DNA of 64,000 nucleotides from Tricholomella constricta (GCA_013368375.1 JAACJP010000008.1:806001-870000); one strand, 5' to 3'. Shown: positions 34,752-48,300, counted from the first letter of the stretch. Program-made: numbers and translations. The notes: a model not told the origin generated them from the letters alone.

Positions 34752-36974
34752 ATGGACTGGCTTTACTTCCTGGGGTTTGTGACCAGTTGTATAACCGTGG
34801 TATCCTCCACGACGATTGCCGAAATACAAGGACCTGCGTTCCAAAGTCCTCTTGCTGGCCAAACCGTTCATAACGTAACTGGCCTGGTCAGTGCGAAGGT
34901 AGATAGAATTGTTTTTATTTCAAAGCATTCAATACTTAATCGTTCACAAAACCAGGGATCGAGTGGGTTCTGGATCACTGGGGACCGCGTCAACGACATT
35001 CGCATATCAAATGGATTGAGCGTCTTTTCCACCTCTGTCACCATTTTAAACCAGGTTTCGGTCGGTGATATAGTATCTCTTAGTGGCAAAGTCACGGAAT
35101 TCCGTTCCAAATCGTCGCCGAACGACCTCTTTGTTACTGAGATCGGGTCTCCTGCCAACATCACCGTCCTGTCATCCAACAATACCGTCAATCCTGTGGT
35201 CCTCGGTAGAGATAGATTGCCACCTACGCAACTTCTGACTCCTTTGGACGTCGGCCCGGATGGATTCTTATCGGTGCCCAACAACGTTAGTCGCGTCGAG
35301 GTCGTCAATGCCACTTTGCAGCCGGAAAAATACGGCTTGGACTTTTGGGAAAGTCTTGAAGGGCAACTAGTGCAAGTTACAAAACCCATCGCTCTGGGTT
35401 TTCCCAACAACTTCGGCGAGTTTTGGGTTCACGGAGACTGGAACGTGACGGGTAAAAATAAGCGTGGCGGATTGACACTTACATTTGGTAAAGCCTCTTC
35501 TCTCTTTTAAGTATTCCACACACACAAGGCTGACCTTTCCAACAGGACCGGATGGCATTCCTGATTCGAATCCTGAAGCCATTATTATTGGCGCTCCTCT
35601 CGATAAAACGAAGAACCCAGAGGTAGCGCAAGGAGTGTCCCTGTCGGACATCACAGGAGTTGTCACCTACCAGTACGTCTTCTGTTTCATTCATATTCAA
35701 GTGTAAATTTCATCTATTGTAGATTCGGTTTCTATTACATTCTTCCTACCACGGCACCCGCTGTCACTGCCACACCCGAAGGTGCTGTGCAACCCACTGA
35801 AATCAAGTCTAAGCCCAATGATGACTGTATCATTACTTTCGGAGATTATAACGTACGTCTTTGGCTCTTCTTACTCTGTTCAAGCTCATACTGCCATTCA
35901 GGTCGAGAACATGGGCCCCGACTCCGCTCATCTTCCAACGATTGCTGACCATATCGCTACGTACCTCCAGACACCCGATATCATGTTCATTCAAGAAATT
36001 CAGGACAACTCTGGGACCAACAACGATGGAACTGTTTCTGGAAACCTCACCTTGACCAACCTTGTCAACGCCATTGCTACAATCAGCAACGTCACTTACA
36101 ATTTCGTTGAAATCGCACCAGTGGACGGCCAAGATGGCGGTGTACCCGGAGGAAACATTAGACAAGCTTACCTGTAAGACATCGCCCTGCTCTTGCTTTT
36201 CAATGACTGACGTGACGTGAAGGTATCGCTCTGACAAACTAACTCTTGTTCCTGGATCGCCTGCTGGTGGTTCCCTTGACAAGGTGGAAGTCGTTCTCGC
36301 CTCGAGCCTACCACAACTCAAGTAAGCCGCTTACTGCTGGTCACGCTACTTGAAAGCTTATTGGCGTATGTGTAGCTTCAACCCCGGTCGCATTGATCCC
36401 ACGAACGCGGCATGGAATTCATCTCGTAAGCCGCTCGTTGCGCATTGGCAGACTCCCGAGGGAGAAAAGCTGTTCACCATCAACGTGCACCTTGCCTCCA
36501 AGGGTGGTAGCAGCTCTACCCAGGGCGATGCCCGTCCTCCTGTCAACTCTCCATTGGCAGCTCGGACCAGCCAGATCAGCCTCGTTGCTGTAAGTCCCTC
36601 TCTGTTCTGCTACAGAAAGTGTAAATAAATATACCATCGCACAGTCCTTCGTTCAGACCATCTTAGCCGCGGACAACAGCGCCAACATCGTCGTAGCCGG
36701 TGACTTCAACGAATTCCTTCAGACCCGCGCGGTCTACAAGCCTCTCACCGATATTCTCACCGATATTGATGAGGCTGCCGATGTCCCCGCCGTTGAACGA
36801 TACAGCTACGTCTTCGACCAGAACTCAGAGCAGCTCGATCACGCGTTTATTTCAAGCGCAATCAAGGCGCGCGAAGTCATTTTTGAGCATGTCCACATCA
36901 ATAACTGGGCTCCCTCCCGTGCCCTGAGGATCAGTGACCATGATCCTTCGGTCGGTCAGATCCAGCTTTGCTAA
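34752..36974 (+). CDS. Secreted endonuclease/exonuclease/phosphatase-family nuclease
   Basis: A signal peptide (MDWLYFLGFVTSCITVVSST) starts the protein. The N-terminal half contains an OB-fold-like region typical of bacterial ExeM-type extracellular nucleases: IAEIQGPAFQSPLAGQTVHN, GSSGFWITGD, SVGDIVSLSGKVTEF. The C-terminal half is the EEP (DNase I-like) domain. It has FGDYNVENM (start strand), FIQEIQDNSG (metal-binding Glu), INVHLASKGGSS, VVAGDFNEFLQT (DxN) and ISDHDPSV (catalytic SDH). All key EEP residues appear intact, so activity is expected. There are many N-glycosylation sequons. Likely role: degrading extracellular DNA for nutrition or defence. About ten introns. Confidence 0.88.
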
Positions 36975-37377
36975 ATAGCTCCGCAACTGCTTGTGCTCAG
37001 CCAATTAATTGCAGCTTAAATACTGCACTCTAAACTTTAGATCTCTCAAGATGTAGGAAGGTAATGGAGAGGACATAAGACCGATCGCTGAGGACTCCAC
37101 CCACATAGTCAAGGCTGTTGGCCACGATTTGCAACTAATCGACATCACGATAAATTGGAGGACGAAGATCCGTTATAAATAAACGAACCATAACCCTGTG
37201 CAATCTCGCGCAGATCGCGGACGACGTTGTATCTAATCTAGAAACCCCACAACGGTCCTCAAAGGCTATGTCAGGTCACCAGCACCAGGGAATCTTTACC
37301 GTGGTGCACGGGCTGCCGAAACTTCGTCGATGAATTGTTTGGAAAGGACGAAGCGGAGAGATCGACATACTCGATTA
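36975..37377. other. Convergent intergenic region
   Basis: Between the nuclease and the DUF6534-type gene. Nothing recognised. Confidence 0.4.
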
Positions 37378-39529
37378 TCATGACCTCCATCCCAATTCTG
37401 TTTTCAATGATACACATTTCAATTGAGTCTCTTCATGGCCGAGGTAGGTGATCGCACGACTAACCATTGACGCATCGTGCAAGTTGACCTTCCCTGATTC
37501 CTCCGACATGATGTTTCGAGTTGGCACCTCAATATTAATCGTTCCCCTACTGTCCATAGCGTCGAAACGGACACCTGTGTTCCTGGAGGCGCTTGAGCTG
37601 GATGGCTCATAGGAGTGATCCACTCTCGAAAAGTCCTCTTCGTCGATGCCCTGCCCTTCGTATACGTCGCGCGAGTTCAGCCTGTCGAGAGGTCGTTAGT
37701 TGTTTATAAAAAAGCTCGAGTAGAAAGCGAAATAACATTGTCAACAGGCTGTTGACAAAGACTGTGGACATCAGCTTAGACTGGCTGTTATAGTAAAGGT
37801 GAAGACATACGCTTGCTTGCCATGAGCTGAAAAGGCATCCAAATGGGCCTTGCCGGCATCATAACGAACTTCGTTATTGTCAAATCTCGAGTTGCTTTGA
37901 TGAGATGGAAGGAAACGAACCGCGATAAAATAACCGAGTTGAACGATTGCGGCCAGAGTCCCACGAGCCAGACTGAAAGTCGAAAGTGCATCGAACCACC
38001 CCTCCGAACTAAAGGATATAGGTGGAATCAGAGGACATGATTGACAAGTGCACGCTCCACGTACGGTTTGACCCCAGAATTGCGTGTGGGATGGAGATAG
38101 AAACAGAGAGTACAAGAAGTTGTGAATGCCGCCAAGAATGTGAGCGCATGGGAGCTGGAGACGACGACCTGTGACTGCTTTAGTCGTGCAGCTTATATGC
38201 GCAAGGGACTGAATGCATACCTTGTTGCTAGAGACCGCAAGGTTGGCGAACTTTAGATTTTGAAATCTATTTTTCGGAAGTCACATTCAAGCCATCCTGA
38301 GAAAGAGAGAAAATCCATACAGCTTGACACTCATGGCTTGGAAAAGACAGTCAGGCTAGAAAAAATTTGAATGGCCCGTGGAACTCACTGAGGCCTAGAC
38401 CTGAGTAGATGTTCAGAGTTAAATTAAAATACAAGGTTCTCCGATGAAAACTTACCGAACGAGATTGTAGAGATAAATCCCTATAAAATGCTCAGAATGT
38501 AGTCAAAACCCCAAAGGTATACGCATACGATAATACCGGGTAGTATTAAGTTGTTGCAAACTAGAGCGTGTTTCAAAAAATATCATGAAGATCGGCCATA
38601 ACGCAGCTGGCCGCCTTGACATACCTTTCCAAATGCGAATCACATAATATCTTTATAAGTTAATCAGAAATGTGTGCGATGCCAGAGATGCTGAAAATCA
38701 TACAATTGTACGATGTAAACGACGACCACCTATTTTATCGGTATTAAGAACATGACCAACATGGAAGAAGACAAGTAACGCACAGAAAATATATTCTCAA
38801 GCTGTCAAAGTTTGCCCGTCTGTCTTCTTTAAAACATAATATAACAAGACTTACGCAGAACGTTCTAGGCAAATATCAATAATCTGCAGTAACGCGGACG
38901 CTAAGCACACTCACATCGTGGCATCCACAACTCCAGGTGTGAGGGGGAAGAAAGGGATTATGTAGTAATATACCCTGGGATGACATTGTTTAGTGGTCAG
39001 ATAAAGTGCTGCTTTGAAGCCCTACGAGTGAGATACTGAAACGGAGGCTATAAGCTGTACGACGGGGTGCAACCAACCAGAGAAACATACTGAGAGCGGA
39101 GGTCGCTGTATCAAGGACACTGATTGAGATGCCAATGTCAGCGAAGTCGCCCGCCACGGACATTTCAACGCACCAAACCACTGTAACCTGTAAATTTTGC
39201 TGTTCGATCTCGTTCGGGTAATATGACGATAAATTAACAAACCGTTGCCTTGATACGCCAATCGTCCTTTGTGTACAGTAGATGGTAAACATAAGCTTCT
39301 GTGGAACGATGTCAGCGCCTTCCAAGTGGTCGCATCCGAAGAAGAAACCAGCCTACGAAAGAGCGTAAATCCGTATGCGATCATGGAAACAACATAGCCT
39401 AAAAGATTCGACACCGATCAAGCCTTGGGACTACTGCAAGGTAATAGATTTCGACGCACCTACGAAGAGTACCCCCAGGGTATCTTCCAGTTCGTCAAGG
39501 CTGAGCCTCGTTGGAAAAGAAGCCGACAT
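37378..39529 (-). CDS. DUF6534-type multi-pass membrane protein
   Basis: The first exon (start 39529) gives LDELEDTLGVLFVG. An intron with GTGCGT donor and TTTTAG acceptor joins it to YVVSMIAYGFTLF. This matches the TLGALLIG...YG start of basidiomycete DUF6534 membrane proteins. Near the C-terminal half, FSLARGTLAAIVQLGYFIAV and then MPARPIWMPFQLMASK match the family's last two helices. The cytoplasmic tail is hydrophilic and Ser-rich (RVDHSYEPSSSSASRNTG) and ends at the TGA at 37378. Between 38120 and 38990 the exons are short and could not all be placed. The region is AT-rich with many stops, so decay of the gene is possible. The function of the family is unknown. Confidence 0.55.
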
Positions 39530-39666
39530 GAAGGGCTCCTCCAAACTCGCCTACGCCCCCTCGCGAATGAATAACACGCTGGAGACGACCAGTTTGCCAT
39601 TTGAAATTGACGCCGCTGACTTGTTGAATTTCCGTGTTAGAAATTCAAATTGATGACAACGGCCAT

Positions 39667-41314
39667 ATGGAGTTGGACGCGTCTACCGTGACTTTCATTG
39701 TTCTGGGGCTCGAGTCCATATTCACCGTGACATCCATGTGCATCAGTTGGTCAAGCGCTGCGCTAGCCCTTCTTCCTCTGCTAACTCTCATCTATCTTTC
39801 CAAGCTTTCAAACCGCCTTCAAGGACCTTGTAATCAAGCCACCCCATTTACGAAAGAAAGCCTAGAGCAAACAACGTACAATGACATCGACTTGCTCAAG
39901 TCGGTTCCAAGTAGCCCGACATCCTTGAGCTACACTGTCATCGGTGGATCCGGGTTTCTTGGAACGTACGCCCGCCTTTGATACATTCAGGACCTACTGA
40001 CTCTGACGTATATCAATGTAGGTGTATAGTTCGCCTTCTTTTGCTCCGAGGCGAGACAAACATACGAATACTTGACCTCGATCCTCCTTCAATCAAGATA
40101 GCATCGAACCCGGCTGTGTCGTTTGTCAAGACAGACATAACATCTCTCGAGTCGATACGCGAGGCTCTCCGTCCGTTCGACAGCACTAGCGCGCGTCCCA
40201 GCGTGATATACCACACCGCAGCTATCATACGCTTCTGGGAGCGCCTTTCTTACTGTTGGGACGCGTCGTACGATATCAACGTGCAAGGGGTGAAGAATGT
40301 GATTACTGCCGCACAGGAGCTCCCTTCTGCAATTCTGATCTACACATCCACTTGTGACACAGTCATTCCTCGACCCAAATTTCTAAGGCTAGGCTGGGAC
40401 CTCGACAATGCGCCTTCCATGATTAGTGACTCTGACCAGCCGCTCTCTCCCTTGAATCTGTCTCAGAGCTGCTACTCACGCACCAAATTGATAGCTGAGG
40501 AGTTAGTGGTGAAAGCAGATAATCTGACTGGTTTACGAGCTGGAGTCATTCGTCCTGGATAGTACGTGGACCTCTTACGATCGCCAGATGCCCTAAAATT
40601 GAACAGCTGCACAGTGCTATCATTGGACCTAATGATAGGCTGGTCACAAGTACACTGATCATGTCACGAGTGCCTGTTTGGGACAAGCACTGGAGTTCGA
40701 CGAATATATGTGTCTGGGATGCTGCTGCTGCGCACTTGCTGTTAGAAGATGCCTTGATACGAGATGTGAAAGAAGCGCGGGGCCAGGCATTCTTGGTTAC
40801 GGGGAAAGATTCAGCTTGGCGGCTGCAGGATACCCGCGACGCCGTTAAGGTATGTGCGTCGACCCGGCTGCTGTATGGAGCTCAATGTCCTTGAACTTCG
40901 CAGCATTTTGCGACTCGACCCGTCATCCTGAATGATGTACCTCCTCTACTTATGTTCATTCTGGCTCATCTGGTTGAAGCATTGCTTTTCGTTCGTTATC
41001 ATGCCCTTTTGTTCCTCTTCTTCCCATTAGGCATCAAGCCACGCTTGGTGCCCAAATGGATGGGTCAACTGGTTTATTTACAACCCACAACCCTGGAATA
41101 TCTGAGCGATATAGTTCTAGATGATTCACGGGCCAGGAAGATCCTCGGGTATGTGCTTTGACACTCTCGAGTGTTTGCGGATCTGACTTCAGATTCCAGA
41201 TATCGGCCTCAGTGGAGCAATGCACAGTGTATACGATATGCTGTCGACGAGGTCGAGTCAGGCAACACAGGAACTTCCCATGGCTTACAGTTGAAATCAT
41301 TCAATGACTCGTAA
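39667..41314 (+). CDS. 3-beta-hydroxysteroid dehydrogenase-like SDR with membrane segments
   Basis: This second sterol-dehydrogenase-like protein is only distantly similar to the ERG26 gene at 24-25.5 kb. It starts with a hydrophobic segment (FIVLGLESIFTVTSMC, then ALALLPLLTLIYLS). The Rossmann fold begins YTVIGGSGFLGTYI and continues IRILDLDPP and VKTDITSLESIREAL. The catalytic motif is IYTSTCDTV plus CYSRTKLIAEELV (YxxxK). NICVWDAAAAHLLLEDAL corresponds to the VyDvAxAH block of the family. A second hydrophobic stretch (LAHLVEALLFVRYHALLFLF) lies near the C-terminus. The order and motifs support an ER-bound steroid or sterol oxidoreductase; substrate unknown. Its start is 137 bp from the divergent DUF6534-type gene. 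Confidence 0.82.
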
Positions 41315-41548
41315 TTCAAATAACCACTTTAACTATACCCTTGTTGAATGGATTCCATCGTTTGTGAGCTCCTTGGACGAATAAACCCAAGTTGGATCTG
41401 AACTACTCTAAATCTATTCCTCCTGGCTGTTATCGAACATCGACACAAATTCCTCAAAGACCTTCAAGCGGTCTCCGATCTTTCTATTCGACCCGCAATT
41501 TCGAATGTTGTGCCTATGATGTCGAGGTGAGCGGAGGAGCCATGAACG

Positions 41549-44500
41549 TCAGATGACTACGCACATAGTGGTTTCTCCGGATTGGCTCTTGAATTCTACC
41601 CAGTCCTCGTCCACGTCGATATCAAGGGCAACACCGTCCAAAAACATCATCCTGTACCGCCCGCCCTGCGATACCCTGGATGCATATCTTATGCACCAGC
41701 CGACGAAGGGTATGAACCGCGTCTGTATGCCTCGAGTTCCCATCGTCTCGTTCAGATCGTCATCGTGCCACGCTGAATTGACGTCGGAGGGTATACGTTT
41801 AGCGCTAATGTCATGTTCTTGAGTCGAGAACTCCTGTGGCACCAGCTGTATGGTGTCCGTGAGATCCGGGGTTGAACGTGCGGTGACGGACAGCTTCGAG
41901 GGGCGAGAGGCGACATTGAGGAAAGAAATGTTACTCTTTATTGTGGACGTCGAGCGCGAACTTTCCGGTGTCTGCAAATGATCTGGTTTCTGGTGCTTTA
42001 CTGGGTCAATTATTCCCTTGTCTTTATCTGTCGCGGGAATTGACTTTATAAGAGATGAAGTTGCCGCGTTGTCCATCAGGAGTCCCTCAACAACATCACA
42101 CGTTTCCACAAAGCGCGTCAAATCGTGCAAAGCATCCTTCTCCGCCTGCTCTAGGCTTTTCCAGTCTTTTGTCGAAATGTATGGGGGTTCCAGGGTCGAG
42201 ACAATCACTTTCTTCGTCCATTCCTCGCCACGAGCATCTGAAACGTGCCGCGCGAATTCAATGGACTGGATACGCCTTGAAAAACGTAAGCGCAAGGAGG
42301 GCACGATATCTGACCGAAGTTTATTTGGCAGAGAGGGGGGAACGTTGAACAACACTTCAATCTCTCCTCGAGGAGTATTGGCCATCAAAGTGCATTTCGC
42401 CCCAGCTGAATATACGACGAGCTATGGAGTTCAGTGTCAGTCAGACTCATAGAAGGAAAGGCTAGACAGCATACCAGGGGTGTTCGTTGCTTTATCTGGT
42501 CAATGAGCCTGGCCGCGTCATTATATTGCTTCCAGTAAACTGACGGCAGGTGCTCAATGGAAAATATTTGCGTAGGCTCAATGAGGCAACATGGCGAACT
42601 CAGGTGTGGCGCGCTATAGACTGAGATCTAGGGAAATGACATTGAGTCAAAGACTGCCGTTTGAAAAACACAGAAGTGTTACCTCGGTACCATCCGGATT
42701 CACGACAAAGACTTCGTTCCCTTTGAAACCTTTTCTGCGCTGACTTTCACGGAAATCTACAAGAACAGAATGGGATGGTAATATAGTGACCTGCCCGTAT
42801 GTTGTCTTATGTGTTTGACAACTCGTCAACAGGGAATTAAATGGGCTAGGTCGCACCGTGCCGACAGGCAGTTTCGAGTTAGAGTTAGAGCTCGAGGTCT
42901 TTCACGATTGTGGTAAGAGCAAGTCAGTTTTTTTAAATCAAGACAAGGGCTATTAAAAATCACCACCTTTTCCACGACAGGCTCCTTAAAGTTCTTGGAT
43001 TTGGTAACTTGCTTGAGCTCGCTGTTGTATGTTAAAGCAGGTTTCTCGTGCAGTACTTGCGTCGCTTCCGATGATTTCGTTTCCGCTTCGAAAGACGGGG
43101 TGTACGGCATCGACTGGGAATTCAACTCTAGGTCCGATCGAATTATTGGTGCTGGTGCGGTCTGATTATTTTGCACTGGCGACGCTCGACTATTGGTTCC
43201 ATGTGACCCCAGTCCGTCGGTTGGGGGTGGAATATGCGTGCGTCGCGAAATTGGATCGGATACGACGCGTCGCGTAGGCTCAGTTGACCTGAAAATCTTA
43301 CCCTTATTGGTCTCATCGCGTAACATGCTTCTCAGGTTTAAGTTCCCAACGTCCCCAAGGACAAATCTCGTTTTGTTGCGTGTACTCTGTGAGCTTCGGT
43401 CGGATGCGTGTCTTGTTGTTCGGCGTATCGCTCGATCGGATTGAAAGGTAGTTTGGTTCTCAGGGGGTAAATGATGACTGTCATGAAGGCGCAATAAATT
43501 ACCAGACTTTTGGGAGATTGTATTCGAGGTGGCGCTGATGGGGCGGAGGGATGTCACTGGCATGTTACTCGCAAGAAATGGATGTGAGAGAATGTCGGAA
43601 AGGTAAATTCTTTCCTCTGGGACCTAATCAGATGCAAAATAAGATGTTAACCTTTGAGGTAAAGTTTCAATATGATAGATCTCGGGAATATTCTCACAAT
43701 CTGCAAACTGCTTGAAATGAGCTCCTTGACTTCGCCTGAAAGGCCCTCGGGAAGGTCACACGGCTGTTTGACGCCTTGCCGCATACGAAGCGTGGATCTT
43801 GTCTAGGGTATGTAAGACTGACAATGACGACCTTGTGGAGAGGTCGCTTACGTTGAAGGGCGCCATTCCAGTTAAGCAGTAAACCATCACACAGCCCAAG
43901 GACCATATGTCAGCGGCGAATCCATAAGTCCCCCCGGATGCAATTTCACTGTCAAATCTGAGTCAGAAGAGCCTTTGGATGAAGGGCTATACGCACGGCG
44001 CAGCATAATCCGAAGCACGACATGGCGACGATGTCGTTGAATCTTTACTTGGCAGACGAATGGAATATTTGAAGTTGGTGAGTTTCTGTTTGTGAATCAT
44101 CAATGGATCTACATATGCCGACGAAACCAGCGATCCGTCTTACTACTCCATAATCTGTCGTCAATAATATACTCGATGGGTTGATGTCACCGTGTATAAC
44201 GAGCTCCTTTCTCAGGTACGTAAGAGCATCCGCAAGGCTCTTGGTCACACCTCGAAGTTCCAATTCCTGGAGAGTCTGAAGAGGGCGAGCGCGAAGAAAC
44301 TGTGACAGGTTGCCGACAGAACATAGCTCGAGAACTTGAAAGGTTTCCTTAACAGTTGAAAATGCAGAGAGAAGAGAAACTATGTTAGGGTGATGAAGCG
44401 CTTGATGAAGAGAAGTCGTTGGTGTGAGATGGGGTTTTGCGGACGTTGATGAGGGTGTGATAAGAACCTGCTCCACGTTCAGTTTGACAAGCAATTTAGT

Positions 44501-44733
44501 CTGAGGGGAACGCTCCCACCTTTTTGACGGCAAGTTGCCGGTTTCGCAAACGTCCACTTTTACATACTACACGAAATAACGTTGATTCTTTACCGCTTTG
44601 CAGCTGTTCCAGGATTTCATACTCCTTCAGAGCAGCTTATCAGCTCGTGCAAAAATGTATCCATCGAAAGGCTGAGCAGCACCTCAAGGCCATTCCTGAT
44701 GGTCTCTCCAATATTTGACGCGGAGGGAAACAT
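41549..44733 (-). CDS. Polo-box protein with degenerate kinase domain (PLK4-like)
   Basis: The N-terminal region has a kinase fold: EYEILEQLQSGKEST (no standard GxGxxG), LAVKK (the VAIK lysine kept), HPNIVSLLSAF. The catalytic loop reads VIHGDINPSSILLT: the Arg of HRD is Gly, the usual Lys is Asn and the metal-binding Asn is Ser. The DFG triplet is replaced by GFV (RIAGFVG). The substrate lobe is normal (YAAPEIAS, ADIWSLGCVMVYCLTGMAPF). The C-terminal half resembles the PLK4 polo-box array: IEHLPSVYWKQYNDAARLID, IKQRTPLVLVVY, then WCIRYASRVSQGGRYRMMFL and DGVALDID. A basic disordered linker joins them. It is probably a pseudokinase acting as a scaffold. One consistent first intron spans 58 nt after NGLE near 44680; a start at 44761 is also possible. 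Confidence 0.72.
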
Positions 44734-45337
44734 CTCAAAGAGCGAGAACAAGACTAGTCATTGAACGACGAGCGAATTGGAAAAGACAGAGCCGAAGAGT
44801 CGACTGAAGCGTGTCACAGAACACGCCCGTCACTGATCTCGTGATACGTTTTCGCAATCCTCGGTGGACTCGTTCAAGCGATCTAAGTGAAGGAAAATAT
44901 ATTGAATCGCTGAGGCTCCTTGAACATTCTTGTGGATAGATATGTGAAGACACGGAGATGCATGCAGGATGGAGTGGACGAGCGTTCGAAAGGTCATGAT
45001 AGGTGAGGAAGAGAGGCAGAGCGAGGTAACATATGCAAGCCATAGATATATAGCGACGCCCAGATGCGACAATGAGGTCAATGCAGAATTCTAGTACACG
45101 TCGAGGTGAAAGACCAATTATACATACATAGGTTGATGACAGGCACGTTGCGATGGCAAGCCTGTGGACACACAAAGGACAAGAAACGAACGAATGGGAC
45201 ACACAAGGCATCCTTTTGAAAGAAAAAGATTAACAGGAGTGCAGGTGGGGGAAAGATGGGCGTGATGGATGGATGCGATTAAAGTCCATGCTTGCGGTGA
45301 ACATTAGAAATCATTGCGAGTATCCAACAGGAAAGAC
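44734..45337. other. Intergenic region between two kinase-like genes
   Basis: This is the upstream region of the polo-box gene and 3' flank of MPS1. It has only short frames with no recognisable domain. Confidence 0.4.
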
Positions 45338-48300
45338 TATGGTTGAATTGATTTGAGTTCCGCAACGAGCCGCTGAGACCAAAATATCAGCGAAAGCACC
45401 ATGGCTGGTTGTAATATAATCGTACCTCTGCTTCTCGAAGCAGCGCTTCCGGACTCATATCCGCGTTCTGGGCTTCCCCCAGCTTGATGCCATACTGAAG
45501 CAATTGCCGCATATAATACGGATTGATGACCGTCTCGTCCGATGCCAGAAGATCCTTGACAGGAGGAGCTTCAGCTGGATATGATGTCAATTCAACACGT
45601 TAAACCATCGGAGAACGCCAACCCTCACGTTCTTTCATGGCCAGCCAATCTTGCTCCAACAACTGTGGGATCGTCGACCTCTCTTTCGGATTCCGACACA
45701 AGCAACTCTTCATATCCTCAATGACATCGGGCCGAACTTTCCTCTTGAGATGGTCCAGTCTCTTCGGTGGTGTCGTCGCCCCCGAGGCGCCACCGCTACT
45801 GGTAGCTTTCGGTGCAGGCGCGAGGGGTACAGAATACTCCGGAAACTCAATGATATGCGCCAAGTCCGGGATGGCCTTCATCTTCTGATAGACCGATAGG
45901 TGCTGAAATGGAGGCTGCCCATAGATCATCTGGTACAGAATGCAGCCGAGCGACCAGATGTCACTGGGACGCCCGACCTTTAGTCTGCGCATTCCATCGG
46001 GCAGCTCAATTGCTTCCGGGCTCATGTAGTTCACAGTGCCAATCTGGGAGGCGAGAAGCATGAGCACTCGACAGTAAAAGAGGTTGGCAACAAAAAGATG
46101 CGAACCTGGTGATCTCGCTGAATATTGGTCGTATCATTCGCGATAGCGTTCGCGATGCCAAAATCGATCAACTTCAGCTGACCCCTCACAATGACAAAGT
46201 TGGCCGGCTTCAAATCCGAATGGACGATCTTCTCCTCGTGAATAACATGCACAGCCTGTAGCATCTATACCCCAGATCACTCAGTAACAATCCCCCGCAT
46301 GTAAATAGGGAAGAGGATTATTGATGACGCACCTGCTGCCAGTAATACGCGACCCAAACCATATTCAATGGGTCATGCACCCTCTCACTAATGAGCCTCG
46401 CAAGGTCTACCTCGCCACATTCCATGACCAGCATTAAATTGCCCTTACTCCCACCAGGTCCCGACCTGACCTCACTATCAATGAGTCTGATGATGCGGGA
46501 ATTGCCATCAAGGCGTTTTAGGAGGGCGATTTCATTCATGTAACCGCTCATGGCCTCTGCGTCCGTCTTGTCAAGGGAGACTCGCTTGATTGCGTAGAGT
46601 CCGCCAGCAGAGGCAAGTACCCGGAACACGCGAGAGGAACCACCTTTGCCGATCATGTCGAGACGGGCATAAACCTTTTTGTTGACCTGCAATGTAAGCG
46701 TGAGTGAAGTAAAAAAGTAAGGACACGAGTAGGCAGTACTATGAAATGTCGCTGCTGCGTTTGGGGGACTGGAGGTGGAGGTACAGGAGCAGCAGGAGCA
46801 GCACGCATATACTGTTGCTGCTGCTGTTGCTCATGAAGAGCCTGCTGCTGTATTCGACGCTCCTCCCGTTCCCGCTCCCTTTCTCTGTCATTGCCATTCT
46901 GGTAACCATACTGGTCATCTCTCACGACCGTCTCAGGCGCAGTTGGGCTTCGTCTATGCTTCGCAAGGGCTGAGGAAGGGGCGGGGGAAACTCTTCCCGT
47001 CCCACGCACAACTGGCGGCGACACGCGCCCAGACTTCGTGGAAGGTGGGGATGTCCGACCTCTCGTGCTAGGCGGAGAAACCTTTCCTGGTGGGGAAACT
47101 CGGCCTGGCTTCGCACCAGGCGGAGAAATACGACCTTGTCGGACGCCAGAAGGCGATATCCCCCCAGTGCGGGATGATGAATCCAGAAGTGTAGGCGACG
47201 CCAGCCCTGCGGATGCCGGCATTGAGCGTAGAGTGTCGGAGTCGCGACGTTTGTGACCATATTGCCTTTGAGCGAGAGTTGGAGGCTGCTGTTGATGTGT
47301 TTCTTGGTTAGATTGCGGATCGTAGTAATGGTCGTGCTCGGCTTGTCGCCCTGAAACCAGCAGATGTTAAAACTTTGCACGTTAGGCAGATTATCACGAG
47401 CAAGATTTACTTTCAACTTCTTCCGCATCTCGACGATATCCTGGGGCGCAATTAGTGTGGCAAAGAAAAGAAAGGGATGAGAAACGCACTTCGAATTTCC
47501 CTCTCTCTCTCTTCAATCGTCACTCGTCTCGGTCCGCCTCCAATATCATTGGCGGCCGAACCTAGAGAGACGTCAGGAAACTTGCCCAGTCGTTGTAAGC
47601 CATCACTAACCAGATCTCATATTCTGGTATTGTTCCCTTAACTGCTGCTGGTGTTGCTGGTGGTGATGATGTCCATATCCCGCATCGTGCACTAATCCAG
47701 GGAACGGGTAAGAAGTCATCCTGACGATATAGTAATAACCCACAGCTTAAAGCATCACTCAGACTAGCGGATCGCCGTGGCCTTGTTCCCGTGGACAGTG
47801 TCAAAGCGACTTCTGAAGGAAAATCGGGTTCACGGGCACAGCTGCTAGGCACAGCGACGTAGCTCCGCTGTCGGCTCGTTGTGGTTATTGAAGGTATGGA
47901 GGACGTTGTTGGTACTGCGGTAGGGCCTACAAGTTCCGTGTCGCCGGCAAGACCAGCATCAGATAGAGGTTCAGAGCTTGGAAATGGTGTTGACAAGGGC
48001 GCTGGAGGGTGAACAGGTTCATCCTCTGTGACACAGGCTCATTAATCATAAAGCCCCCTAAACATGGAAGAAACCCACCGAGATCGGTTTCAGATTCCGC
48101 GGGAATGTCAGCAGTGCTGTGCGACTCTGGAATGCTATAATCCGCAAACCTCAGAGCACTCCCGGCGGACGAAGATGACTTCATTATGCGTCCAGCTCTG
48201 TTAGGGCCTGGCATAATCTGGCGCTGATGTGGATCTGACAGTTGTCCGGACCTCGAATACCCAGTGCGAGAGGGTATGATGCGGGCAGGATGGAGTGCAT

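Noticed and set aside
36975..39529. DUF6534-type gene as a G-protein-coupled receptor
   Set aside because: The N-terminal TLG...YG start and the ARGTLAAIVQLGY and WMPFQL motifs fit DUF6534, not a known fungal receptor class.
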